Positions 51,254 to 59,559 of a stretch of 64,000 nt of DNA are shown piece by piece. Each line of letters begins with the position of its first letter. Within the stretch, counting starts at the first letter, position 1. A program made the translations under genes and the position numbers. Location of the stretch: the NCBI GenBank assembly GCA_044432725.1, contig JAWXUL010000013.1:1-64000 (forward strand). Direction: 5' to 3'. Origin of the DNA: JAWXUK01 sp044432725. GTDB lineage: Bacteria; Bacillota; Clostridia; Oscillospirales; Oscillospiraceae. The notes below the pieces were generated by a model that ran no database searches, had not been told where the DNA came from, and saw only the letters and a program-made list of their open reading frames with translations.

Positions 51254-53614
51254 TTATAAAAATATTTCTGGGAATTTTGGTTCGATGATGTTATTTTTCC
51301 TGCAAGCTTCCGTGAAAATTGCCTGTAAGGCTTGCAGTTTTTCTTTATCTGTAGGACAAGTTTGCAGATATATTTGTATTTGCTCTTTTATTTCTTCCCC
51401 GAAAAAGGACAACATCACGCCTTGCATTTCTTTACAATATTCTTCGATGTTCTCTTGATTTTCCATTGTTTGAGCGTCTTTTAGTTTCTTTTCAATATAC
51501 TTCTTCACCAAAAGATTCACATACTCTGCCAGTTTTAGATTGCCTTCTGCCGGTACAAGGTTCTGTAAGTCAGAGAATTTATCATCTAAAATCAGATCTA
51601 AGTCTTTGTTAATTTGATTCGTATTGTCTGCCTCTTCTATCTCAAATTTACGACAGAATTTGGTGAAATATCCTTTAATGATTTCATAACGCTGTTCCTT
51701 TCCATTTTCAAAGTCTTCCATACTTCCGAATACATAAAGGTTTTGTTTCTGGAGCGTTTCTTGAATATGATTAAAAATTGCATCACAAATCCCCTGATAT
51801 TCTTCGTTTGTGTTGTTATTTTCGGCAGAAGGCAAGAATTCTTCTGGAGATGTGCAGATTTTTTGAGGAAGCACGTCCAAAGGAAGCACTCTACCCTCTT
51901 CAGCATATTTTTGAATTATTTTTATTTTGTTTAAAATAATAAAAAGAAATAGCTGAGTATCATAGCTTTTATTCACGGTGAGATAGTGAATGTTAGGTGT
52001 GCCTTTTTGCCCTGTACGAAAAATTCGCCCATTTCTTTGACTAAGCACAGCAGGGGTAAAAGGAAGGTCATAATGGATTAAATGTTGACAAAATTGAAAG
52101 TTTTGCCCTTCATTTGCGACAGAACTACAGATTAAAATGATAGGTTCATTGGAATTTTCACTTTGTTCCAGTACAGTTTTCTTAAATTCCTTTAAGACAT
52201 ATAGAAAGTTGTTGCTTTTTTGGGTTTGTCCCGTAAAAAGAAACACTTTTCCTCCTTGAAACTTACATTTCAAGCTGTTTTCTAAATGCTCGCAAGTAGA
52301 ATGAAAATAGGAAAAAATAATGATACCATTGCTTTGATTTTCGACTTTATTCTTTTGAATCCTTTCAATTAGGCCTATTAAGTAGTTTAATTTACTATCA
52401 TTGATGTGATCCCAATCCTTAAAGGAATCTTGTAAGTTCGTTATGCCTTTTTGAAAGTGAGTGGGGTCGTCAACCTCTTTTTCAAGATCATCGACTAGAA
52501 GCGAAGATGATTCTTCGGCTTCTTTCATTTCCTCTGGTGAAAAAGATGGTGATTTCACTTGTTTCTCCACTTGTTTTTCCAGAGCGTAGAGGGAACTTGC
52601 AGCAATACGCCGTAAAAATCCAGTTCTATTTCCAAATACATATCGGTGTTCGTTCTTTTCTTCAGAGAAGTAAGTTGCACAGAGGTCATCGTTGATTTTT
52701 TGTTCTTTCTCTGATAATGTGATTTCGTGTTTGATAATTTTCAGCTGTAAGTGATGACAAGTGGCTTTTCGTTGGGCGGTGTGAGTGGTGACAATGGAAT
52801 TATTTTCGATAACGGAATCTTCGACTTCTTCTGTGATATTTCGTTGGAGTAATTGAAAAATATGCTGTAAATCTGTTTCTTTGTTGTAAATAGGGGTAGC
52901 CGTCAGGAATATCCGTGGTTTTGACTGTAGATTTTCATTGTTTTGGGACGGTTCGTTCAATGCAATCAACGTTTGAACACCATGCCAAAAACTATTTTTG
53001 TTCCGTAAATAATGTGCCTCGTCTACGATCAAAATATCATATTTGAGATATTTTAATTTTTCTTTTAATTTTTCCTGTCTACTTTCTTCTATTTGAATTT
53101 CATTTATTAAAACATTGTTTTCCAGTGCATTTTCTTCCTCAATTCCAACTGTAGTGCCAGAATCACGAGGAATAAAATAAGAAAAAGGTAAAATAACATT
53201 TTTGACGTCTTTTTTATAGTTGGTACTAAGATGAATGCCGAACAAGTCAAACAATTCATTTTTCCACTGTTGACATAATTTATTGGGACAAACCACAAGA
53301 ATAGAAAAATTATTTTTTCTACCATTTTGTAGCGCATTGCGACGACATTCTAATAATTGCTTTAAAATAATACCTGTTTCAATGGTTTTCCCCACACCGA
53401 CTTCATCATTTATCAACAAATTATGTGTTCCATTCCATTTGTAATACCCATCTTCTTCTTGCCTTAATAATTGAAAGAAAGGTTTGTATTGATAGGGGTT
53501 GAAGAGAATGTCACGATGCTGGAAAGGGCTGACTTTTTCCGTGTTTTGATAAGGACTGCGAATATTTTGTGGGATTGCAAGCAGTGTTCGTTTGCTTTTT
53601 GTGTTATCGTCCAT
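51254..53614 (-). CDS. SNF2-family (superfamily 2) DNA translocase/helicase
   Basis: 786 residues. Motif I INDEVGVGKTIETGIILKQLL (~70), motif II DEAH in ILIVDEAHYLRNK (~196), motif III FLTATPIYNK (~236), motif V CSSVANEGQNFQFCQHLIHYDLP (~500) and motif VI QRNGRIFRTGQKG (~528), the RapA/SNF2 subfamily pattern. The C-terminal ~220 residues are helical, acidic and unassigned. These proteins move on double-stranded DNA and often supply the motor in restriction and defence modules. Start ATG after AAAGGAGA. First gene of the operon with the giant ATPase, under a consensus promoter. Confidence 0.85.
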   Translation of the reverse strand: MDDNTKSKRTLLAIPQNIRSPYQNTEKVSPFQHRDILFNPYQYKPFFQLLRQEEDGYYKWNGTHNLLINDEVGVGKTIETGIILKQLLECRRNALQNGRKNNFSILVVCPNKLCQQWKNELFDLFGIHLSTNYKKDVKNVILPFSYFIPRDSGTTVGIEEENALENNVLINEIQIEESRQEKLKEKLKYLKYDILIVDEAHYLRNKNSFWHGVQTLIALNEPSQNNENLQSKPRIFLTATPIYNKETDLQHIFQLLQRNITEEVEDSVIENNSIVTTHTAQRKATCHHLQLKIIKHEITLSEKEQKINDDLCATYFSEEKNEHRYVFGNRTGFLRRIAASSLYALEKQVEKQVKSPSFSPEEMKEAEESSSLLVDDLEKEVDDPTHFQKGITNLQDSFKDWDHINDSKLNYLIGLIERIQKNKVENQSNGIIIFSYFHSTCEHLENSLKCKFQGGKVFLFTGQTQKSNNFLYVLKEFKKTVLEQSENSNEPIILICSSVANEGQNFQFCQHLIHYDLPFTPAVLSQRNGRIFRTGQKGTPNIHYLTVNKSYDTQLFLFIILNKIKIIQKYAEEGRVLPLDVLPQKICTSPEEFLPSAENNNTNEEYQGICDAIFNHIQETLQKQNLYVFGSMEDFENGKEQRYEIIKGYFTKFCRKFEIEEADNTNQINKDLDLILDDKFSDLQNLVPAEGNLKLAEYVNLLVKKYIEKKLKDAQTMENQENIEEYCKEMQGVMLSFFGEEIKEQIQIYLQTCPTDKEKLQALQAIFTEACRKNNIIEPKFPEIFL

Positions 53615-53676
53615 AATGTTTCTCCTTTATGTGGGTATATTGTAAAAAAAGACGTATTATATCTATAATATGTATT

Positions 53677-53705
53677 ATTATATATAAATTTGGAATTTTT
53701 GTCAA
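53677..53705 (-). promoter_or_regulatory. Consensus SigA promoter of the SNF2/giant ATPase operon
   Basis: TTGACA (53700-53705), a 17 bp spacer and TATAAT (53677-53682) on the minus strand; both hexamers are perfect. It implies high constitutive potential unless repressed. Confidence 0.85.
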
Positions 53706-53973
53706 GTAAAGGTAAAAGTGAATGATACAATTTACCATGTGAAATTGTAACATAAAGGTTTCACCTTATCATTCCCTTTTTCAAATTCACAGAATCATTG
53801 TTTTCCTAAAAGGGACTTCCTGTGGTGGCACAAAGTTGAAATTTCAGCGTTATCCTGTGTGAATTGCCAAACACCAACGAAAGTGTCGTGATAGATTTTT
53901 AGCCAATTTAGAGGGCTCATTTTTCCGAATGGATTGTGAGGTATTGCCTCAGCAATTCATAATAAGAAAGAAA

Positions 53974-54009
53974 AAAATCCATTTATAACATAGTTATAAA
54001 TGGATTTTT
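53974..54009. terminator. Terminator after tRNA-Thr-Tyr
   Basis: A 13 bp perfect stem (ATCCATTTATAAC / GTTATAAATGGAT) with a three-base loop, flanked by A and T runs, so active both ways; on the minus strand it ends the tRNA pair. Confidence 0.85.
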
Positions 54010-54015
54010 CTAATT

Positions 54016-54099
54016 TGGTGGTGGAGGTTGGATTTGAACCAACGAAGCTTGCGCAACGGATTTACAGTCCGTCCCCTTTGGCCACTCGGGAACTCCACC
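54016..54099 (-). tRNA. tRNA-Tyr (GTA)
   Basis: 84 nt with encoded CCA and a long variable arm. Anticodon loop contains GTA within ACTGTAAAT. Acceptor GGTGGAG/CTCCACC pairs fully. Confidence 0.95.
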
Positions 54100-54122
54100 C
54101 CGTATGAAATTGTAAAATGCTG

Positions 54123-54198
54123 TGGAGCTGGTGGACGGACTCGAACCCCCGACCTGCTGATTACAAATCAGCTGCTCTACCAACTGAGCTACACCAGC
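54123..54198 (-). tRNA. tRNA-Thr (TGT)
   Basis: 76 nt with encoded CCA. Anticodon stem GCTGA/TCAGC, loop TTTGTAA, anticodon TGT. Acceptor GCTGGTG/CACCAGC pairs fully. Lies 23 bp upstream of tRNA-Tyr in the same operon. Confidence 0.95.
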
Positions 54199-54243
54199 AT
54201 CAAGAAAATCACTTGTTAAAGTAATCACTCATCAGCAATATAT

Positions 54244-54272
54244 ATTCTATCACTCTTTATCTCTTTTGTCAA
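54244..54272 (-). promoter_or_regulatory. SigA promoter of tRNA-Thr-Tyr
   Basis: TTGACA (54267-54272), a 17 bp spacer and TAGAAT (54244-54249) on the minus strand, about 45 bp before tRNA-Thr. Confidence 0.75.
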
Positions 54273-54319
54273 CAGTTTTTTGAAAAAAATTAAATATTTT
54301 TTTATTTTTATTTTTTATG

Positions 54320-54529
54320 CTATTTTTGGTCCTTTTTCTCTAATTTTTGCCGTTTTCCATCCTCTGAAACTAAGAAGGTATGATCCAGTTGTGCCACCAA
54401 TGTTCCTTTCACTGAATCAATATATTCTCTGCGTAAAATATCCCGCTCCCCAATTTCTTCTGCTGTCAAGCTTCTTTCTTTGGCAAGTTTTGCCAGTTCA
54501 TTGATTCTTCCCATTTTTTCTTCTGTCAT
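54320..54529 (-). CDS. DUF896 family protein (YnzC-like)
   Basis: 69-residue soluble protein: RINELAKLAKERSLTAEEIGERDILRREYIDSVKGTLVAQLDHTFLV is the diagnostic DUF896 helix pair and tail. B. subtilis YnzC is an SOS-operon protein of unclear role. GAGGAAAAGAA lies before ATG. Probably follows ylmH in one transcript (94 bp apart). Confidence 0.88.
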   Translation of the reverse strand: MTEEKMGRINELAKLAKERSLTAEEIGERDILRREYIDSVKGTLVAQLDHTFLVSEDGKRQKLEKKDQK

Positions 54530-54623
54530 TTCTTTTCCTCACTTTCTTGGGACATGCAAAAGTCCCCTTGATTCTTTCTTTCAAATAAAATAGTAACTTA
54601 AAAATGATGACGAGAGTTTTTCT

Positions 54624-55394
54624 TTATACATACCGTCCCATAACCACCACTGTACGACCTTTTTTGGATTGCCCCCTCACCTCTTCTACCTTGCAGTTCC
54701 CTAAGCCACGACAAGTCAATAAATCCCCCTGTCCCACCAGAAAATCTGCTTTGCTGCATTCTCGGTGATTCACAAATACTTTTCCCCCAGAAATCAGCCC
54801 CACTGCCTTTGCCCGAGAGAGAGAGAAGCCTGTTGCTACCATCGCATCCAAACGTAGAGAAGCCACTGTGGATAGGATTTCTTTTGTGTTGATTTCTGGT
54901 ACTTCCAAAAGAGGAATTTCTTTCAGAGAAATACTCTGTCTCCCCACAGATTCCCATTGGGATAAAATCAGCGATGCTGTTTCTTCTAGCACCACCACTT
55001 GACAACGATGGTCTAAAATCAAAATATCCCCCATTTTTCGCCGACTTAATCCCAAGCCCATCAATGACCCTAGGACATCTCGATGACCAAGGCTATTGTG
55101 GCACGTGCCCTCTAAAAACACCAAGGGAACCTCTTCCATTTCCTCTTGCCAGTCTGGCAGAAAAGAACAAATTTTTCTCGTTGCCCCTTCATATCCTCCC
55201 CACCAACGGCAATTCTGATTGCCTATTTTTTCCAGAAGAAGAGAGAAGTCCCCTTGCTCTTCTGGAGAGAAAAAAGCTGTGGAGCTGGGAATATTTTTCT
55301 GTGCAGTCAGACTATATTTATCCAAAGCAGAAGCGAAAAGCATGCGACTTTCTTTGTCCCTACTATATTGATTTAATAATTGGCTTTTGTCCAT
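54624..55394 (-). CDS. ylmH: YlmH-like RNA-binding protein with S4 domain
   Basis: About 256 residues. YlmH binds ribosomal complexes and is implicated in rescue of split 50S subunits; it is often in the division cluster. N-terminal YlmH domain (FFSPEEQGDFSLLLE... WGGYEGATRKICSFLPDW), DVLGSLMGLGLSRRKMGDILI, and a C-terminal S4 domain (RLDAMVATGFSLSRAKAVGLISGGKVFVNHRE). Start 55394 is chosen for its AAAGGAAG; an ATG 14 codons earlier is open. Confidence 0.88.
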   Translation of the reverse strand: MDKSQLLNQYSRDKESRMLFASALDKYSLTAQKNIPSSTAFFSPEEQGDFSLLLEKIGNQNCRWWGGYEGATRKICSFLPDWQEEMEEVPLVFLEGTCHNSLGHRDVLGSLMGLGLSRRKMGDILILDHRCQVVVLEETASLILSQWESVGRQSISLKEIPLLEVPEINTKEILSTVASLRLDAMVATGFSLSRAKAVGLISGGKVFVNHRECSKADFLVGQGDLLTCRGLGNCKVEEVRGQSKKGRTVVVMGRYV

Positions 55395-55508
55395 TCTTTT
55401 CTTCCTTTGTTCTAAAATTCTGTCCTTCACATACACTATCCAGAAACTTCCTTCTCTCTTCTCAGATTGATGGGAAGATGATTACGCCAGAAAGGCAGGT
55501 AAACTCCT

Positions 55509-56585
55509 ATGCCCCATAAAAACCCAAAAGGAAATCCCTATGGCTACAGCCTTTGCCTTGGACTCATTTCCGCTTTGTCTCTCTTTTTGCTTTCTGCATT
55601 TTTTTCCTCTCAAAATCCATTGTCACCAAAGGAAGACGACTATTTCCTCTCTGACACTGGCACAGAACGAGAGCCAGACAGCACAGAATCCTCTCCCATA
55701 CTGGTACCAAGTTTTCATCAAAGCCCTAGCCCCATTGATGGGGCTGACCAGTCCATTGATATCACCCTATTGCGACAAACAGGAGAAGTAGAAACCCTCA
55801 GTCTGGACGCATATCTCTGGGGGGTTGTGGCAGCAGAAATGCCAGCCACTTTTCCACTAGAAGCGCTGAAAGCACAAACGGTTGCCGCCCGTAGCTATAC
55901 AGGACTGCGTCTGGCCAATCCCAAACACAGCAACGCTGTTGTCTGTGACGACAGTGCTTGTTGTCAAGCCTATATCGATGTGTCAGAGCGTCTTCGTCTG
56001 TGGGGGACAGATGCCCCTTTTTATCAAGAACATCTCAGAGAGGCAATCAGCCAAACCAATGGACTTTATGTCCTGTATGAAGACCAGCCCATTGATGCAC
56101 TTTTTTTCTCTTCCTCTAGTGGACAAACTTTAGAAGCCCAAGAGGTCTGGGGCACAGCTGTCCCCTATCTCCAATCTGTCCCCAGTCCAGAAGACCCAGA
56201 CATCCCAAACTATCACAGCCAAGTGGTCTATACAGAAAGCGAACTGGCACTTTTGCTCCAAGAAAACTATCCACAAATCAAGCTAGGAAGCGACCCCAAC
56301 ACTTGGGTCAGCGCTATCCTTGCCGATTCTGCAGGAGGAGTGGCACAAATGACCTTAGGCGGTATCACCTTGACAGGGAGTCAATTACGCAGTCTTTTTT
56401 CTCTTCGCTCCACCTATTTTACCTTAGATTATGAAAATAACAACTTTACCTTTTCTGTCACTGGCTATGGACATGGCGTGGGGATGAGTCAGTATGGGGC
56501 GAAGGCATTGGCAGACCAAGGCTATGCCTTTGACCAAATTCTCACTTGGTATTATGCTCATTGCTCGGTGGACTCCATTGGCTAA
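55509..56585 (+). CDS. SpoIID/LytB domain protein, stage II sporulation protein D-like
   Basis: 358 residues with one N-terminal membrane segment (~14-32), a Ser/Pro-rich linker and a SpoIID domain (~85-355). SpoIID is a lytic transglycosylase acting on denuded glycan strands during engulfment. The catalytic Glu region YLWGVVAAEMPATFPLEALKAQTVAARSY is intact, as are the YFSSSSGQT-like FFSSSSGQT and GYGHGVGMSQYGAKALADQGY blocks. The gene stands alone rather than next to spoIIQ/spoIIID, so it may be SpoIID or a SpoIID-like wall hydrolase. Its 3' end overlaps convergent ymdB by 44 bp. Confidence 0.85.
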   Translation: MPHKNPKGNPYGYSLCLGLISALSLFLLSAFFSSQNPLSPKEDDYFLSDTGTEREPDSTESSPILVPSFHQSPSPIDGADQSIDITLLRQTGEVETLSLDAYLWGVVAAEMPATFPLEALKAQTVAARSYTGLRLANPKHSNAVVCDDSACCQAYIDVSERLRLWGTDAPFYQEHLREAISQTNGLYVLYEDQPIDALFFSSSSGQTLEAQEVWGTAVPYLQSVPSPEDPDIPNYHSQVVYTESELALLLQENYPQIKLGSDPNTWVSAILADSAGGVAQMTLGGITLTGSQLRSLFSLRSTYFTLDYENNNFTFSVTGYGHGVGMSQYGAKALADQGYAFDQILTWYYAHCSVDSIG

Positions 56586-57354
56586 GATCGCAACGCTTCA
56601 CCCCCACGCACAGCCCAGTGTCCGTGTCAATGGAGAAAATACAAGCACCCAGTTTCTGTGGCCCTGTGGCAACCTGATATTTTCTTGGCATACCTCCCAG
56701 AAACAGATTCACCGATTGCTCTGGCAAAATCCCTAAGACAGAGTGAACTGGTCCTGTCATCCCAAGATCTGTCACAAAGCCTGTGCCTTTGGGCAAAACC
56801 TGTTGGTCTGCTGTGGGTACATGGGTATGAGTCCCCCATACAGCAGCCACTTTCCCATCAAAATGCCATCCAAAGGCGCCTTTTTCACTGGTGGCTTCTC
56901 CATGAAAATCCACAAGCATAAAATCACAATCTGTTTCTCGCAAAATACGTTTGGCAACTTTAAAAGGCGAATCCAAATTCGCATTTAAATTCACCCGCCC
57001 CAAGAGATTCATGACACCAACCCGATGACCCAAGGGAGAATCCCAAACAGTCACCCCCTCGCCTGCCACACGTCCGGCATAGTTGGCAGGGCGAATGATA
57101 TCCCGACAGCTATCCAAAAAATCTGCAATTTGAATCCGATTCCATGTGTGATTCCCTAGCGTGATGATGTCCACACCACAGTCAAAGACATCTCTTGCTT
57201 GGGCTGGGGTCACCCCCAGACCAGACACGTTTTCGCCATTTGCCACAACCATGTGAATTTCATGTTCTTTTTTCAGAGAGGATAAATTTTCTCGCAAAAA
57301 AACCACGGCAGCTTCTCCTACGATATCGCCGATTGCTAAGACTCGAAAAATCAT
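56542..57354 (-). CDS. ymdB: YmdB family metallophosphoesterase
   Basis: 270 residues of the TIGR00282 family. B. subtilis YmdB is a 2',3'-cyclic-nucleotide phosphodiesterase affecting biofilm and motility decisions. Metal ligands are visible in AIGDIVGEAAV, VANGENVSG, LGNHTWNR, DFHGEATSEK and WGTHTHVPTAD. Start ATG after AAGGAG. The 3' end overlaps the convergent SpoIID gene. Confidence 0.93.
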   Translation of the reverse strand: MIFRVLAIGDIVGEAAVVFLRENLSSLKKEHEIHMVVANGENVSGLGVTPAQARDVFDCGVDIITLGNHTWNRIQIADFLDSCRDIIRPANYAGRVAGEGVTVWDSPLGHRVGVMNLLGRVNLNANLDSPFKVAKRILRETDCDFMLVDFHGEATSEKGAFGWHFDGKVAAVWGTHTHVPTADQQVLPKGTGFVTDLGMTGPVHSVLGILPEQSVNLFLGGMPRKYQVATGPQKLGACIFSIDTDTGLCVGVKRCDLSQWSPPSNEHNTK

Positions 57355-57472
57355 GTCAAAACTCCTTTCCTTCCTATATCTTTATTGTATCTCTCTTTTT
57401 TTCCCTTGTCAAGAGGGGAACTGCCCTGTGGCAGAAGTCTAAAAAAGAGAAAAAGTTTTTTTCAAAAAACCC

Positions 57473-57501
57473 TTGACAAAATCCTTCAATCAGGATATAA
57501 T
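57473..57501 (+). promoter_or_regulatory. Consensus SigA promoter of tRNA-Val (GAC)
   Basis: TTGACA (57473-57478), a 17 bp spacer, TATAAT (57496-57501), all consensus, 14 bp before the tRNA. Confidence 0.9.
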
Positions 57502-57514
57502 GACACTTGTCTTT

Positions 57515-57590
57515 GGTCGATTAGCTCAGCTGGTAGAGCATCCCCTTGACGTGGGGAAGGTCACAGGTTCGAGTCCTGTATCGACCACCA
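57515..57590 (+). tRNA. tRNA-Val (GAC)
   Basis: 76 nt with encoded CCA. Anticodon stem TCCCC/GGGGA, loop TTGACGT, anticodon GAC. Acceptor GGTCGAT/ATCGACC pairs fully. Confidence 0.95.
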
Positions 57591-57602
57591 ACTGAATAAA
57601 AC

Positions 57603-57634
57603 TATGGCTCGCTGTATAGTTGAGCCATATTTTT
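57603..57634 (+). terminator. Terminator of tRNA-Val
   Basis: Eight-pair stem (TATGGCTC / GAGCCATA), 11-base loop, then TTTTTAT. Confidence 0.75.
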
Positions 57635-57687
57635 ATGTAATTCAAAAATAAAAATTCGAAAAAGCTCCCTGAAAGGATGGTCTGCTC

Positions 57688-58692
57688 ATGAATTGTTCTA
57701 GCATTATGTGTAAAAAAACCATTGATGATGATTCTGTTTTCTGTAAATATTGTGGTGCACGTCAAGCTGCGCGTAACAAAGCGTCTTCAGGAGCTCCTAG
57801 CCCTCTCTTAAAAGTAAACACAGCAGCCTCTGCTGCCCCAAATGTAGCAAAAGAAACTTCTTCAGCCGTGCGTCCAAGCCAAGCTGCGCCAGAACCTACC
57901 ACACACGCACCTCTCTTCGAAATCCCTACACCCCCTCGCTTTGACAGCGTGCCTGTGCCAGAACCTGTTCAGCTCCCAACAGAAGTCACCTCTCCCATGG
58001 ACTTCTTCATCTATGCTGGCACTTTGAAGATTTACAAAGGCAACAGTGATGTGGTTGTGGTCCCTCCTGGTGTCACCTCCATTGGTTCCAAAGTCTTTGC
58101 AGACCATAAAAACTTGAGAGAGGTTTATCTTCCTGAAGGTGTGACCTCCATCAGCACAGAAGCTTTTGCAGGCTGTTCTGCCTTAGTGAAAGTCAACTTG
58201 CCCGAGGGCATCACCTCCATTGGCCCCAAAGCTTTCATGGATTGCACCGCCTTAGAGAAAATCCTTGTCCCTCGTTCCTTGCACAAAATATTGGATAAAG
58301 CATTCCAAAACTGTGCTTCTTTAAAAGAGATTTACCTCCATGATGATGTCACTTCCATCAGCTATTATGCCTTTGAAAATTGTACCTCTTTGGAAAAAAT
58401 TCATATGCCTATGATGCTATTGGTTCTCTCTGAAGGAGTGTTCCAAGGTTGCACAGCCCTAAAAGGCATCGAACTCCACGAGGGGATGAAAAATATCGAG
58501 CATCACGCTTTTGCCAGTGCTGGACTGGAATACATCGTCCTTCCCATGTCCCTCATCAATGTGGAAGAATACGCTTTCAGTGAAATGCCAGCCCTTCAAG
58601 GGATTACAGTGCCTAAAACAGCCAAACTAGACAACTATACTTTTGTTGGTACCAATTTAATCAACAAAGGCACCATCAGATATATCATGTAA
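57688..58692 (+). CDS. Zinc-ribbon protein with BspA-type leucine-rich repeats
   Basis: 334 residues, no signal peptide. The N-terminus has a zinc-ribbon pattern (NCSSIMC then FCKYCGAR), followed by an Ala/Pro/Ser-rich linker (~30-105). From ~125 about seven LRR_5 units of ~23 residues follow (GVTSIGSKVFADHKNLREVYLPE, GVTSISTEAFAGCSALVKVNLPE and so on). LRR_5 proteins are often surface adhesins; lacking export signals and carrying a zinc ribbon, this one looks cytosolic. Function unknown. AAAGGATGG precedes the ATG. Confidence 0.82.
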   Translation: MNCSSIMCKKTIDDDSVFCKYCGARQAARNKASSGAPSPLLKVNTAASAAPNVAKETSSAVRPSQAAPEPTTHAPLFEIPTPPRFDSVPVPEPVQLPTEVTSPMDFFIYAGTLKIYKGNSDVVVVPPGVTSIGSKVFADHKNLREVYLPEGVTSISTEAFAGCSALVKVNLPEGITSIGPKAFMDCTALEKILVPRSLHKILDKAFQNCASLKEIYLHDDVTSISYYAFENCTSLEKIHMPMMLLVLSEGVFQGCTALKGIELHEGMKNIEHHAFASAGLEYIVLPMSLINVEEYAFSEMPALQGITVPKTAKLDNYTFVGTNLINKGTIRYIM

Positions 58693-58739
58693 GGGACTCC
58701 TCTGGATTTATGTTTCTGGAAAGCTCCCTCCATCATATT

Positions 58740-58776
58740 AGCCCTCCTCTGATTACAAGTCAGAGGAGGGCTTTTT
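58740..58776 (+). terminator. Terminator after the LRR gene
   Basis: A 13 bp perfect stem (AGCCCTCCTCTGA / TCAGAGGAGGGCT), seven-base loop and T-run. Confidence 0.9.
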
Positions 58777-58813
58777 ACTTTTCTATTAAAACAATCAGTG
58801 GAAAGTATCACCT

Positions 58814-59509
58814 TTAGCCATAAAACAAAAACATCCCAATGGAGTTGATGGCAATATTAGCACAGCCATGGGTCAGCCAAGAGGGATAGAGACTTTCTGT
58901 CTTTTCATCTAAGAAATTAAAAATCACCCCTCCCACCACCAAGGCAAGGATACAAACAGCAAACACCCACCAGTCAAACCAAGTCACCATAATCGCCACG
59001 TGATACAGGGAAAAAATAATACTACTGGCGAGATGTGCAAACATGCCTGTACTCAACGCCTTTAAGCGAAAGAAGAGAAATCCTCGAAAGAAAAATTCTT
59101 CTAAAAAAGAATTACACACAGCAATATACACAGCCACAGCGATAAAATTACTTTTATTGATATTCATCCGCTCTTCCAGTTCTCCTGTCACAGCAGATAA
59201 ATCCAAAAAAGCCCCTAAGAGAAAATAAGTACCTAAAATCAAAAAAAGCACAGCACAGCCCAACATCCCCGCCAAGAACAGTGGCTCTTTCTCCAAACGA
59301 AACAAGGGACGATAAGAAAAATGAGGACAAAGCTTCCAATAGAGCAGAGGAGTCCCCACAAACAAACAAATCTTTCCACAAGCTTTATACAAATAAGGAA
59401 TCGGCGCAAAGCCATCAAAATACCCAATGATGCCACACGCCACCAGTGACAAACACAGAATCAAAGCAATTTCTTTGCTTTTCTTTTTTACTTTTGTAGT
59501 TGCCATCAT
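58814..59509 (-). CDS. CPBP family intramembrane glutamic endopeptidase
   Basis: 231 residues with about six or seven membrane segments. The CPBP/Abi motifs are NSFLEEFFFRGFLFFRL (EExxxR), IIFSLYHVAIM (FxxxH) and GVIFNFLDEKT (the third Asn motif). Members process membrane proteins, prenylated peptides or bacteriocin leaders; the substrate is not indicated. Downstream of the chromate-transporter pair by 50 bp, possibly in the same transcript. Confidence 0.88.
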   Translation of the reverse strand: MMATTKVKKKSKEIALILCLSLVACGIIGYFDGFAPIPYLYKACGKICLFVGTPLLYWKLCPHFSYRPLFRLEKEPLFLAGMLGCAVLFLILGTYFLLGAFLDLSAVTGELEERMNINKSNFIAVAVYIAVCNSFLEEFFFRGFLFFRLKALSTGMFAHLASSIIFSLYHVAIMVTWFDWWVFAVCILALVVGGVIFNFLDEKTESLYPSWLTHGCANIAINSIGMFLFYG

Positions 59510-59559
59510 TTCCTCCCATCATGTCCACAAAAAACGACGATGAATCGCCATCACTTCCC

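Larger units (their letters stand above)
53615..54015. other. 401 bp intergenic region between the accessory operon and tRNA-Tyr
   Basis: Holds the accessory operon promoter (53677-53705), a GTGAAA / TTTCAC inverted repeat (~53739-53764), the palindromic motif GAGGTATTGCCTCAG (53938-53952) and a terminator (53974-54009). No open frame looks like a gene. Confidence 0.6.

Noticed and set aside
53615..54198. Integrative element with att site at tRNA-Tyr/tRNA-Thr
   Set aside because: No integrase, recombinase or duplicated tRNA 3' end was found at either side of the island; only the short palindromic motif is shared.
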